Shown here piece by piece: positions 52,791 to 61,067 of a stretch of 64,000 nt of DNA. The translations under genes and the position numbers were made by a program. The stretch lies in NCBI RefSeq assembly GCF_946222985.1, contig NZ_CAMIFY010000001.1, positions 71,947 through 135,946 of the forward strand. The letters run 5' to 3'. The stretch is from an uncultured Corynebacterium sp. (GTDB taxonomy: Bacteria; Actinomycetota; Actinomycetes; Mycobacteriales; Mycobacteriaceae). Under the pieces are notes generated by a model. The model was not told the DNA's origin. It saw nothing but the letters and a program-made list of their open reading frames with translations, and did not search any database. Each line of letters opens with the position of its first letter. Position 1 is the first letter of the stretch.

Positions 52791-53468
52791 ATGCGAATTC
52801 ACGTCATCGGAGCACACGGAAAAGTCGCCCTGCGCGCGCTGCCTTTGCTGGCGGCCGCCGGCCACGAGGTCGTCGGAGTGATCCGCAACCCGGATCACGC
52901 CGCCGAGGTGGAGAAGACGGGCGCCGTCGCGCACGTCGCCGACATCGAGCGGCTCGACGACGGCGGATGGAAGGCGCTGCTGGCCGACACCGATCTGGTC
53001 GTGTGGTCGGCCGGCGCCGGCGGCGGTTCGCCGGAGCGCACCCGGGCCGTCGACGAAGTCGCCGCCATCGCGTCGATGGACGCCACCCCGCGCACGGCCG
53101 GTTACGTCATGGTCTCCTACTGGGGCGCCCGCCGGGACCACGGCGTTCCCGAGGACAACTCCTTCTTCGCCTACGCCGACGCCAAGGCCGTCGCCGACGA
53201 GCACCTGCGCGAGTCGGGTCTGCGGTACGTCATCCTCAAGCCGGGTGCGCTGACCCTGGAGCCCGCCGGCAACGTCGTCATCGGCGACGATTCCGGCGAC
53301 GAGGTGCCCGAGGGCGCCGAGCGCACCACCGCCCGCGCCACCGTCGCGGCGATGATCGCGCACGTCGTGGGGCGTTTCGACGAATTGTCGGGCACCGACG
53401 CCGGCCGCGAAATCGCGTTCCTCGACGGCGATCGCCCCATCGACGACGCAGTGTCCGAGCTGCTGTAA
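52791..53468 (+). CDS. Atypical SDR / NAD(P)H-binding protein
   Basis: The 225-residue protein has a Rossmann start IHVIGAHGKVALRALPLLAAAGHEVVGVIRNP (residues 3-34). The nucleotide loop is GAHGKV, and the catalytic YxxxK is reduced to the FAYADAKAVADEHL helix near 124-137. It resembles the YwnB/NmrA-like atypical SDR group, whose members bind NAD(P) and act as isomerases or redox sensors. The substrate is unknown. It is monocistronic, with a strong terminator after it. Confidence 0.83.
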   Translation: MRIHVIGAHGKVALRALPLLAAAGHEVVGVIRNPDHAAEVEKTGAVAHVADIERLDDGGWKALLADTDLVVWSAGAGGGSPERTRAVDEVAAIASMDATPRTAGYVMVSYWGARRDHGVPEDNSFFAYADAKAVADEHLRESGLRYVILKPGALTLEPAGNVVIGDDSGDEVPEGAERTTARATVAAMIAHVVGRFDELSGTDAGREIAFLDGDRPIDDAVSELL

Positions 53469-53506
53469 GCCCGGAAAAGGCCCGGATCCCGCACAGCCGG
53501 AACACC

Positions 53507-53540
53507 CCGCAACCCCCGACGCGAGATCGCGTCGGGGGTT
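53507..53540. terminator. Bidirectional terminator between convergent genes
   Basis: Two 16-nt arms starting GCAACCCCCGACG and ending CGTCGGGGGTTGC pair perfectly across GA. It lies 39 nt after the SDR-like stop and 46 nt past the end of the convergent gene at 53586. Confidence 0.85.
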
Positions 53541-53585
53541 GCGGCCGTTGATCCCGGTTATCCCGTCCGTGCCCGTCTATTCCGT

Positions 53586-53852
53586 CTAGCCCGAGTCGCC
53601 GATCCGCGAGCTGGCGGACCAGGCGGCTTCGACGTGACCGACGGCCAAGTCGAGGGCGTCGGCGCAGGCGCGCAGATCCTCGGCCACGGCCGCGGCGGCG
53701 TCGGCCGGGGTGATCACCGACGAATCGTCGACCGTCAGGCGCTCGGGGTCCCACACTTCCGCCGCGGCGACCAACTGCCGGACCTGGTCGGCGATGCCGC
53801 GAAGGCCCTCGTGGGTCATGCCCACCTGGTGATACAGCTCCTGGGGTCGCAT
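53586..53852 (-). CDS. 88-residue helical protein of unknown function
   Basis: The 88-residue acidic protein (MRPQELYHQVGMTHEGLRGIADQVRQLVAAAEVWDPE...) is mostly amphipathic helix with two helical halves, the size and feel of a WXG100-type or small adaptor protein, but without a WxG motif. It ends AAWSASSRIGDSG. It has its own leaderless -10: TAGCCT (53865-53860) ends 7 nt before ATG 53852, and that hexamer begins with the stop codon of the upstream ABC1 gene. It is not recognised; its tight link to the ABC1 kinase suggests a related role. Confidence 0.65.
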   Translation of the reverse strand: MRPQELYHQVGMTHEGLRGIADQVRQLVAAAEVWDPERLTVDDSSVITPADAAAAVAEDLRACADALDLAVGHVEAAWSASSRIGDSG

Positions 53853-53859
53853 GCCGGTG

Positions 53860-53865
53860 AGGCTA
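53860..53865 (-). promoter_or_regulatory. Leaderless -10 inside the ABC1 kinase stop codon
   Basis: Minus-strand TAGCCT starts with the TAG stop of the upstream gene and ends 7 nt before ATG 53852. Confidence 0.5.
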
Positions 53866-55173
53866 CCGCCCCGGGGGCAGGCCCACCATCTCCGGATAAT
53901 GCTCGGCGATGACCTGGCGATACGGCGCCGGGGCGGACAGCTGCGACAGCACCGCGACGGCACCGGCGAGGATGCGGTGGATCATGATGTAGCGCTTGGG
54001 CATCCCGAACTTGCGGCCCAGCTTCGACTGCGGCGACGTCGGGTCGAGGAACGGCCCCATCACGCGCTTGAGCCACGCGACGGTGAACACGAAATCGTCG
54101 TGCGACAGCGGCTCGGCGAAGGGCGCGAGGAACGCCTCGACTTCCGCGCCGGTGAGATCCTTCTCCCGGCCGCCGGTGACGTAGCCGTGCGCGACGGCGA
54201 GATCGAGCAGATCCTCGCGGCGACCGTCGACGACCGCGGCGACGAGCTCGATCAACGGACGCGGCAGCCCCTCCGGAACGTGGATGCAGGCGCCGAAGTC
54301 GATGACGGAGAGCACCCCGTCGTCGCGAAGCAGGAAATTGCCCGGGTGCGGGTCGGTGTGCATGCGATGGACGAGGCCGGGAGAGGCGAACTCGAACACG
54401 GTCAGCGCCTCGGCGGCCCGCGATCGCTGTTCTTCGGTGCCGTGGTCGATGATCTCGCCGAGGCGCACCCCGTCGACCCATTCGGAGACGAGGACCTTGG
54501 GGGAGGAGGCGAAGACCTTCGGCACGTGCAGGCGGGGTTCGGCGCCGTCGCCGAACGCGGCGTGGAACGCGCGCTGGTGGTCGGCTTCGATGCGGTAGTC
54601 GAGTTCGTCGAGGACGTTGTCCGCGATCTCGTCGACGAGATCCGACATGTTCATGCCGTCCTCGAGCTGCTGCAGCAGCGGGGTGATCAGCTTCAGCTGG
54701 CGCAGGTCGGCGCGGATGGCCTTGTCCGCGCCCGGGTACTGCACCTTGACCGCCACCTGCGAGCCGTCGGACCACACCGCGCGGTGGACCTGCCCGATCG
54801 ACGCGGCCGCCACGGGCACGTCGTCGAATTCGAGGAACCGGTCGCGCCAGGTGGTGCCCAACTGCCGGTCGAGCACCCGGTGCACCGACTTCGCGGGCAG
54901 GGGAGGGGCCTCGGCCTGCAGCGAGCGCAGGGTCCCCGACAGGGGTTCGGCCAGATCGTCGGGCAGGATCGGGGCGAAGATGCTCAAGGCTTGGCCGACC
55001 TTCATCGCCCCGCCCTTGAGTTCGCCGAGCACGGATGCGAGCTGTTCGGCGGTCTTGCGCGGGTTGGTCCCGCGGCTGCGGGGGTTGAGGGCCCGCGCGC
55101 CGGCCGACAGCGGCACGGAGGCCAGTTTCGCGGCGCGGGCGAACGGGGATCCGGACACCGATTCATCGCTCAT
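53863..55173 (-). CDS. ABC1/AarF (UbiB/ADCK) atypical kinase
   Basis: The 436-residue protein is a UbiB-family kinase-like ATPase. The KxGQ motif is LKGGAMKVGQALS near 61-73, the Ala-rich loop is PVAAASIGQVHRA near 127-139, the VAVKVQYPG lysine is near 149, and the DPHPGNFLL catalytic loop and IDFGA metal motif lie near 289-313. In other bacteria the family supports quinone biosynthesis; the Actinobacteria copy beside a cyclodehydratase-like gene (Rv3197-like) is of unknown role. ATG 55173 overlaps the upstream stop (ATGA). A -10-like CACAAT ends 7 nt before it. Confidence 0.9.
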   Translation of the reverse strand: MSDESVSGSPFARAAKLASVPLSAGARALNPRSRGTNPRKTAEQLASVLGELKGGAMKVGQALSIFAPILPDDLAEPLSGTLRSLQAEAPPLPAKSVHRVLDRQLGTTWRDRFLEFDDVPVAAASIGQVHRAVWSDGSQVAVKVQYPGADKAIRADLRQLKLITPLLQQLEDGMNMSDLVDEIADNVLDELDYRIEADHQRAFHAAFGDGAEPRLHVPKVFASSPKVLVSEWVDGVRLGEIIDHGTEEQRSRAAEALTVFEFASPGLVHRMHTDPHPGNFLLRDDGVLSVIDFGACIHVPEGLPRPLIELVAAVVDGRREDLLDLAVAHGYVTGGREKDLTGAEVEAFLAPFAEPLSHDDFVFTVAWLKRVMGPFLDPTSPQSKLGRKFGMPKRYIMIHRILAGAVAVLSQLSAPAPYRQVIAEHYPEMVGLPPGR

Positions 55174-56114
55174 GACGGCCATTGTGCCCGCAAACCACCG
55201 CGCCCCGCCGTCGCCGCCGAACACACCGGGCACCGCGGATGCGGCAGCAGGTGGCGGACCCCGCCGCGCAGTCCGCGCGGATCGACGACGACTTCCGCTC
55301 CCCGCAGCGGGGCCGGCCGGGCCGGGTTCGTCCCCTCCGGCGACGCCCCGGCGTGCACCGCCACCTGCGCTTCGATGGTGGCCACCGTCGCCGCCACGGT
55401 CTCCGGGGGCGCGGTGGCGACCATCCCCGCCAGTTGCAGGGCGAGCACGCCGCGCGCGGCATCGTCGTCGCGGCGGTGGGCTTCGGCGCAGGCGGGGCAC
55501 GGGGCAGACGGGTCGGCGACCCAGGGCCCCACGACGCCGACGCCGTCGCGCAGCACCGCCGACAGGTGCGGGATCCCGCGGCCGCGCAGCGTCGCGAGCA
55601 CGGTGACGTCGGGGACCTCGAAACCGGTGAGCACGACGGTGCCGATCTCGTCGACGCCGGCGGTGGTCAGCCACGCCCGCGTGGCGCGGTCGAGCAACCG
55701 CGACGCCGTGGCCCACCCGCGCGCCTTCATCGTGTCGGCCACCCGGTGTCGAAGGCCGTCACGGCCGATGACCGTCAGTCGCCCGGGACTGCGCGGCTGG
55801 TCGATCAACCCCGCCCGGCGCAACTCCGCGACCAGCGCGGCGACCAGGTCGGGCGGCAGCTGCGTGGCGGCCAGCGACGTCACCAGGCACGCGCCCCGGG
55901 TCGCCGCCAGGACGGCGGAGAAGACGGGGCCGGGCGCGATGTCGTCGTCAAGCGGAAAAACCAGGCACCGCGCGGCCTCCGATCCGAATTGGATGCGGCC
56001 ACCCGGGCGCAGCAGCACCGCCACGTGGCGATGCAGCAGCACCGGCTCCCGCACCGGCTCCGCCTTCAACTCGGTCTGCACTGTCGTCCGAGATCCCCCG
56101 ATCACGTCCCCCAT
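55170..56114 (-). CDS. Cyclodehydratase-like (TOMM leader-binding/E1-related) protein
   Basis: The 314-residue protein resembles the Rv3196-like family often labelled bacteriocin cyclodehydratase or TOMM precursor leader-binding protein. An N-terminal winged-helix-like part (about 1-110) with ATQLPPDLVAALVAELRRAGLI is followed by an E1-like half and two CxxC pairs (C206/C209 in APCPAC and C295/C298 in PRCPVC) that would bind zinc as in SagC/TOMM cyclodehydratases. No YcaO, dehydrogenase or evident precursor peptide lies nearby. ATG 56114 is one of several possible starts (GTG 56123). It is coupled to the ABC1 kinase. Confidence 0.7.
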   Translation of the reverse strand: MGDVIGGSRTTVQTELKAEPVREPVLLHRHVAVLLRPGGRIQFGSEAARCLVFPLDDDIAPGPVFSAVLAATRGACLVTSLAATQLPPDLVAALVAELRRAGLIDQPRSPGRLTVIGRDGLRHRVADTMKARGWATASRLLDRATRAWLTTAGVDEIGTVVLTGFEVPDVTVLATLRGRGIPHLSAVLRDGVGVVGPWVADPSAPCPACAEAHRRDDDAARGVLALQLAGMVATAPPETVAATVATIEAQVAVHAGASPEGTNPARPAPLRGAEVVVDPRGLRGGVRHLLPHPRCPVCSAATAGRGGLRAQWPS

Positions 56115-56185
56115 GGCGGTCACTGAAGCACGGCGCCCCGGCGCGCGCACGCGGACAATGGGCCCGTATCACCCCCGAAGCCGTC

Positions 56186-56191
56186 TACGCT
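56186..56191 (+). promoter_or_regulatory. Leaderless -10 for the YgjP-like gene
   Basis: TACGCT ends 6 nt before ATG 56198. Confidence 0.5.
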
Positions 56192-56197
56192 GGGACC

Positions 56198-56734
56198 ATG
56201 GACCGCAAGCGCCGCCACCGCGAACGACCCGATTACGGGCCGGACGTCGAAGTGCGCCGCTCGCGTCGTCGCAAGCGCACGGTGTCGGCGCGGGCGGAGG
56301 GCAGCCGCATCGTGGTCATGGTCCCCGATGATCTGCCGGCCGCCGACGAGCGCCGCCAGGTCGAGGAGATGGTCGAGCGGGTCCGCCGCAAGGTCGGCAA
56401 CGCCCTCGACGACGGTGACTTGGAGCAGCGCGCCCGGCGCCTGGCGCGGACGGTGCTCGAGGGCAAGCCGCGCGTCGAATCCATCAAATGGGTGCGCAAC
56501 ATGACGCGGCGGTGGGCGTCGGTGACGGGCGATCCCGGGCGCATCCGCGTCTCGCACCGGTTGGCCGACGTTCCCGAATACGTGCTTGACGACGTCATCG
56601 TCCACGAACTCGTCCACACCTTCATCGAAGACGGCCACTCGGACGAATTCTGGGAGTGGGCCGCGAAAGCCCCGCACCACGAACGGGCGCGGGGCTATCT
56701 CGAGGCGTACCAGCGGTGGGGCGTGCGGTCCTGA
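56198..56734 (+). CDS. YgjP/DUF45-type metallopeptidase
   Basis: The 178-residue protein has the zinc motif HELVH (H136, E137, H140) and a third histidine H147 in EDGHSDEFWEW, the HExxH-x6-H layout of YgjP/SprT-like enzymes. An Arg-rich N-terminus (RKRRHRERPD..RRSRRRKR) precedes the RWASVTGDPGRIRVSHRLADVPEYVLDDVIVHE core. The cytoplasmic substrate is unknown. It lies between the cyclodehydratase-like gene (divergent) and a second metalloprotease-like gene (convergent). Confidence 0.87.
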   Translation: MDRKRRHRERPDYGPDVEVRRSRRRKRTVSARAEGSRIVVMVPDDLPAADERRQVEEMVERVRRKVGNALDDGDLEQRARRLARTVLEGKPRVESIKWVRNMTRRWASVTGDPGRIRVSHRLADVPEYVLDDVIVHELVHTFIEDGHSDEFWEWAAKAPHHERARGYLEAYQRWGVRS

Positions 56735-56770
56735 GACCAGCCGCCGGCGGGCGGTCCTGAAAATTCGGTC

Positions 56771-58369
56771 CTAGTTGGCCGAACCCGTGGGACCGTCGGT
56801 GCCGTCGGAATCGTCGGAGTCATTCCGGCCGTCCGAGCCGTTCCCGTCGGTCCCGTCGGTGGGGCGCTTCTCGCGCGCATCGCCTTCCTCGGCCTCCTTG
56901 CGCAGCTGATCCTCCAGCTCCGCGATGGGGTCGAAGTCGTCGGCGGAGTCGCCGCCGAGGACGCCGTCGATGAACTCGGCGGAGTTGTCCAGGTCCTCGG
57001 CCACCGGCAGGAAGTCCGGGTGATCCCACACGCCGTCGCGGCGATCGACGCCGACGGCGGTGGTCAGGCGGCGCCACAGGTCAGCGGCCTCGCGCACCTT
57101 CGGAGCACCCAGGTCGATGCCGGTGGCCTTCTCCAGTGCCTTCTCCGCGCCACCGCTGACGCGACGACGGCGCCAGGCCTCGTCGAGCTGCACGGCACCG
57201 GGCAGGCGCTCGCCGAGGGCGTCTTCGACCACGACGTCGACCCAACCCTCGACCAGGGCCACGAGGGTCTCCAGGCGGGTGCGGGCATGGGCGTTGGACG
57301 ACGTGATCGTCGGCGACAGATCCATGTTCTGCATCGAGGCCATGGCCTCCTGCAGCTTCGCCGGGTCCTGCATCGATTCCAGGTCCAGGCCGCGGGCGGC
57401 CTCCTCGACGCCGGAGTAGTCCATGACCAGGCCGGCGGCGTACTCCTCGACCGACGAGATCATCCGCTCGACCAACCACGGCACGCGGTCGTAGAGGCGC
57501 TGGTGCGCGGCTTCGCGGGCGGCGGCGTAGACGTAGAGTTCGCGGGCCGGCAGCTCCAGCTCCTCGGCCAGGGCCGTCAGGTGCGTAGGCAGCAGCGCCG
57601 CGGCGCCCGTCGTGTGCAGCGGCAGGCCGAGATCGGTGCCGGTCAGCGAATCCTTGGCCAGATCCGCCAGGGCCCCGCCCAGCTGCGCGCCGAAGTTCAT
57701 CGAGTTCATCCGGCTCATCATCCCGAGCATCGGGCCCATCATCTCGCGGGCCTGCTCGGGCATGCCGGCGACGGAGGCCTCGGCCATCTGCTCGGCGACG
57801 GGATCGACGATGCGCTTCCACGTCGGCAGCGTGTGCTCCAGCCACTGCCGCGAGTTCCAGCCCTCGGCGCGGTTGGCGCCGGCGGGCAGCACCGTGGCGT
57901 CGTCGAGCCACAGCTCGGCCAGCCGCAGGGCATCCGACAACGCGTCGCGCTCGGCGTCGCGCACCGGGGCGACCTGTCCGATCTTCTGCAGCGCGATGCG
58001 CTCGGTGACCGAATGGTCGACGGGCGCGCCCTTGCCGTCCGTCTGCTGGCCCATTCCGGACATCATCTGCCCGAGCTGGTTGAGGAAATCGCCCAGGCCG
58101 CCCTGGCCGCCGGGACCCCCCTGAGCGCCGTCGCCGCCCTGGCCCCCGGGGCCGCCCTGACCGGGCATGCCGAAGCCGCCCATCGGGAACCCGAGGAAGC
58201 CGAAGTCGCCGAAGGGGTTCTGGCCGCCGGGGCCACCGGGGCCGCCGCCGTTGCCGGAGCCACCGTTGCCCGAACCGCCCTTGCCGTCCGCACCGTCGCC
58301 GCCGCGGCCTTCACGGTCGTCGCGGTCGTCATCGTCGTCGGGCGAGAATCCGAATCCCTGTCCATTCAT
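56771..58369 (-). CDS. Zinc-dependent metalloprotease-family protein (DUF2342) with Gly-rich N-terminus
   Basis: The 532-residue protein has a disordered N-terminal 90 residues made of Asp/Gly and GGPGGQGG-type runs, then the DUF2342/Rv3195-like helical domain. The expected metal helix reads AAREAAHQRLYDRVPWL near 270-286, where a canonical HExxH is replaced by REAAH, so the first ligand is altered. The C-terminal tail is acidic and low in complexity (DGTDGNGSDGRNDSDDSDG). ATG 58369 follows TACGGT by 7 nt. Confidence 0.85.
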   Translation of the reverse strand: MNGQGFGFSPDDDDDRDDREGRGGDGADGKGGSGNGGSGNGGGPGGPGGQNPFGDFGFLGFPMGGFGMPGQGGPGGQGGDGAQGGPGGQGGLGDFLNQLGQMMSGMGQQTDGKGAPVDHSVTERIALQKIGQVAPVRDAERDALSDALRLAELWLDDATVLPAGANRAEGWNSRQWLEHTLPTWKRIVDPVAEQMAEASVAGMPEQAREMMGPMLGMMSRMNSMNFGAQLGGALADLAKDSLTGTDLGLPLHTTGAAALLPTHLTALAEELELPARELYVYAAAREAAHQRLYDRVPWLVERMISSVEEYAAGLVMDYSGVEEAARGLDLESMQDPAKLQEAMASMQNMDLSPTITSSNAHARTRLETLVALVEGWVDVVVEDALGERLPGAVQLDEAWRRRRVSGGAEKALEKATGIDLGAPKVREAADLWRRLTTAVGVDRRDGVWDHPDFLPVAEDLDNSAEFIDGVLGGDSADDFDPIAELEDQLRKEAEEGDAREKRPTDGTDGNGSDGRNDSDDSDGTDGPTGSAN

Positions 58370-58376
58370 GCCCCCA

Positions 58377-58382
58377 ACCGTA
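58377..58382 (-). promoter_or_regulatory. Leaderless -10 for the DUF2342 gene
   Basis: Minus-strand TACGGT ends 7 nt before ATG 58369. Confidence 0.5.
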
Positions 58383-58459
58383 CCGGCGCGATCGTGGCGG
58401 GTCACCGTCGATCGGCGCGTTTTGGGCCATGGTCGCGCAGGGCGAACACGGCGCACCGG

Positions 58460-58465
58460 TAGAGT
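58460..58465 (+). promoter_or_regulatory. Leaderless -10 for the Lon-like PDZ protease gene
   Basis: TAGAGT ends 8 nt before GTG 58474 (2 nt before GTG 58468); the later GTG is preferred. Confidence 0.4.
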
Positions 58466-58473
58466 CGGTGAAC

Positions 58474-59496
58474 GTGAAACGCCGCACCATGACCCTCGTC
58501 GTCGGCGCCACGCCGATTCTGGCGCTGGCGGCCGCGTTGTCGTCGCCGGCTCTGTCGGTGCCCTTCGCGGCCGAAGGGCCGGGACCGCTTTTCGACGTCC
58601 TCGGCGACATCGACGGCGAAGAGGCCGTGTCGGTCACCGGCGGCGACCCGGATCCGTCGGAAGGCAAGCTCGAGATGACCACCGTCGCGGTGGCGCATCG
58701 GCTGTCGCTGGCGCAGGTGATGGGGATGTGGGCCAGCCCGGAGAAGCGTGTCGTGCCCATCGAGGCCGTCTTCCCGCCCGGCGTGAGCCAGGACGAGGTG
58801 AAGGAGCGCAACGCCCTGATGTTCACCGACTCCGAGGCCAACGCCACGGCATCGGCGCTGCGGGAACTGGGCCTGCCCATCGAGGTCACCGTCGCCCTGG
58901 TCACCGAAGAGGGCGCCGCCGCCGGCGTGCTCGAGGAGGGCGACGTGCTGCGCGCCATCGACGGCGAGCCCGTCGACCGGCCGGAGACCCTGCAGTCCAC
59001 CGTCGCCGCCCACGCCCCCGGTGATTCGGTGGCACTCGACGTCGTCCGCGACGACGAGCCCATGACCCTCGACGTCGAACTCGGCGAGCACCCCGACGAT
59101 TCCGACCGGGCGTTCCTCGGCATCGGCATGGCCGCGCAGCCCGCCGGCGACGTGGACGTCGAATACAACGTGTCGGGCGTCGGCGGGCCGTCGGCGGGGC
59201 TGATGCTCTCGCTGGGCGTCGTCGACAAGCTCAGCCCGGGCGACCTCACGCAGGGCCGTCACATCGCGGGCACCGGCACCATCGACGGCGTCGGCGTCGT
59301 CGGACCGATCGGCGGCATCACCCACAAGATCGCCGCGGCGCGCGACGCCGGGGCGGACATGTTCCTCGTGCCGCGGGACAACTGCTCCGAGGCCCTCACG
59401 GCCGAAGCCGGGGACATGAAGCTCGTCAGCGTCGGCGACCTCGACGCGGCCATCGACGCACTGGAAGACCCGAACGCCGCGCCGACCTGCGAATAG
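58474..59496 (+). CDS. Secreted PDZ/Lon-type (S16) serine protease
   Basis: The 340-residue protein has an N-terminal signal or anchor (MTLVVGATPILALAAALSSPALS, about 5-27), a PDZ domain near 145-205 (GVLEEGDVLRAIDGEPVDRPETL) and a Lon proteolytic domain. The catalytic Ser-Lys dyad is S240 (GGPSAGLM) and K285 (GGITHK), 45 residues apart as in Lon. It is the Rv3194c-like family, facing the outside of the membrane; substrates are unknown. The stop codon lies inside the terminator hairpin at 59475. Confidence 0.9.
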   Translation: MKRRTMTLVVGATPILALAAALSSPALSVPFAAEGPGPLFDVLGDIDGEEAVSVTGGDPDPSEGKLEMTTVAVAHRLSLAQVMGMWASPEKRVVPIEAVFPPGVSQDEVKERNALMFTDSEANATASALRELGLPIEVTVALVTEEGAAAGVLEEGDVLRAIDGEPVDRPETLQSTVAAHAPGDSVALDVVRDDEPMTLDVELGEHPDDSDRAFLGIGMAAQPAGDVDVEYNVSGVGGPSAGLMLSLGVVDKLSPGDLTQGRHIAGTGTIDGVGVVGPIGGITHKIAAARDAGADMFLVPRDNCSEALTAEAGDMKLVSVGDLDAAIDALEDPNAAPTCE

Positions 59497-59508
59497 GTCG
59501 GCGCGGCG
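59475..59508. terminator. Terminator overlapping the stop codon of the Lon-like gene
   Basis: CGCCGCGCCGACCT and AGGTCGGCGCGGCG form a perfect 14-bp stem around GCGAAT. The stop codon occupies 59494-59496, inside the hairpin. It also faces the convergent symporter gene. Confidence 0.8.
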
Positions 59509-59563
59509 CGGGGGTTGACCAGCGGGTGCTGCGAGTTGTGACGCGGCGATGGCCGCGGGGGAG

Positions 59564-60979
59564 CTACTTGGCCGCGGCGCGGGTGCCGCCGGCGCGTTCC
59601 CACTCGGCGACCTCGGCGGCCGAGGCGCGCAACTGCGGGTCGAAGGCGAGGTACGCCTTGGTCTCGCGGGCGATGAGGCCGGACAGGATGATCAGGCCGA
59701 CCAGGTTCGGCAGTGCCATCAGGCCGTTGAGGGCGGAGGCGAAGGCCCACACCGTCTCCAGCTCCGTCACGGCGCCGACGTAGACGACGCAGGTGAAGAT
59801 GAAGCGGTAGGGGATCGTGCCGCGGCGGCCGACGAGCGACTCGAAGGCACGCTCGCCGTAGTAGGACCAGCCCAGCATCGTCGAGAAGGCGAAGAAGACG
59901 ATCGACAGGGTGACCAGGGAACCGCCGAACTCGCCCGGCAAGCCGGTGGAGAAGGCCCGCGCCGTCATGGCGGCCGCGTCGTCGGCGCCGTCCTCCCAGG
60001 CCCCGGTGGTGATGATGACCAGACCGGTGAAGGACACGACGACCAGGGTGTCGATGAAGGTCTGGGTCATGGAGACCATGCCCTGGCGAACCGGGTGCGT
60101 GGTCGTCGCCGCGGCCGCCGCGATGGCACCCGAGCCCATGCCGGACTCGTTGGAGAACAGACCGCGGGCGACGCCCATCTGGATGGCGAGGATGATGCCG
60201 GCGCCGGCGAAGCCGCCCAGGGCGGAGGTGCCGGTGAAGGCGTCGGTGAAGATCAAGGCGACGGCGGCGGGGATGTCGCCGACGTTGACGATGAGCACCC
60301 AGATCGCGGCGGCGATGTAGAGCACGATCATCATCGGCACGAACGCGGCGGTGACGCGGCCGATGGACTTGATGCCGCCGATGAGGACGGCACCGACGAG
60401 CACGAACATGATGATGCCGGTGGCCTCGACGGGCAGGCCGAAGGAGGCGTCGAGGTTGGCGGCGACGGCGTTGCCCTGCGTGAGGTTGCCGATGCCGAAC
60501 GCCGCGATGGCGGCGAAGACGGCGAACAGCACGGCGAGGAGTTTGCCGAAACCGTTCGGGATGGCCTTCTTCAGGTAGTACTGCGGGCCGCCGGACTGCT
60601 CGCCGGCGGCGTCGACGGTGCGGAACTTCACGCCGAGGAACGCCTCGGAGTACTTCGAGGCCATGCCGACCAGGCCGGTGACCCACATCCAGAACAGTGC
60701 GCCGGGGCCGCCGATGCCGATGGCGGTGGCGACGCCGACGATGTTGCCGACGCCGACCGTGGCGGCCAGCGCGGTGGACAGCGCCTGGTACTGGGTGATG
60801 TCGCCTTCGCCGCCGTCGTCCTTGCGGTCGATGAGGCCCAGGCGCAGCGCCGGGCCGAGCTTGCGCAGCTGCACGACGCCGAGTCGGATGGTCAGCCACA
60901 GGCCGGTGCCCAGCAGGAGCGGGATGAGGAGCAGGGGACTCCAGACGAAGGAGTCCAGTGCGCTGAAGAATTCGTTCAT
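59564..60979 (-). CDS. Sodium:alanine (amino acid) symporter, AgcS family
   Basis: The 471-residue protein has about eleven hydrophobic segments and AgcS signatures: ALSTALAATVGVGNIVGVATAI near 66-87 (the conserved GNIxG sodium/substrate site), GGPQYYLKKAI near 129, and ARGLFSNESGMGSGAIAAAAATT near 270-292. It imports alanine or glycine with Na+. ATG 60979 is chosen because minus-strand TACCTT ends 6 nt before it. It is divergent from pgm. Confidence 0.93.
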   Translation of the reverse strand: MNEFFSALDSFVWSPLLLIPLLLGTGLWLTIRLGVVQLRKLGPALRLGLIDRKDDGGEGDITQYQALSTALAATVGVGNIVGVATAIGIGGPGALFWMWVTGLVGMASKYSEAFLGVKFRTVDAAGEQSGGPQYYLKKAIPNGFGKLLAVLFAVFAAIAAFGIGNLTQGNAVAANLDASFGLPVEATGIIMFVLVGAVLIGGIKSIGRVTAAFVPMMIVLYIAAAIWVLIVNVGDIPAAVALIFTDAFTGTSALGGFAGAGIILAIQMGVARGLFSNESGMGSGAIAAAAATTTHPVRQGMVSMTQTFIDTLVVVSFTGLVIITTGAWEDGADDAAAMTARAFSTGLPGEFGGSLVTLSIVFFAFSTMLGWSYYGERAFESLVGRRGTIPYRFIFTCVVYVGAVTELETVWAFASALNGLMALPNLVGLIILSGLIARETKAYLAFDPQLRASAAEVAEWERAGGTRAAAK

Positions 60980-60985
60980 GAGCTG

Positions 60986-60991
60986 AAGGTA
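60986..60991 (-). promoter_or_regulatory. Leaderless -10 for the symporter gene
   Basis: Minus-strand TACCTT ends 6 nt before ATG 60979. Confidence 0.5.
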
Positions 60992-61039
60992 CAGCGCCGC
61001 CACCCCGGTTCGGGCATCGTTGGGCCATGATGCGTTGGA

Positions 61040-61067
61040 TTTAACGCGGACGGGGGTTGTTTAACGC
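61040..61067. promoter_or_regulatory. Two TTTAACGC direct repeats, 20 bp apart
   Basis: TTTAACGC occurs at 61040-61047 and 61060-61067, two helical turns apart, in the 333-bp gap between the symporter and pgm. GGGGGTTG recurs beside them. Further on, CACGACAAGC is repeated at 61257 and 61290, close to the pgm ribosome binding site. No gene is seen in the gap. Confidence 0.4.
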
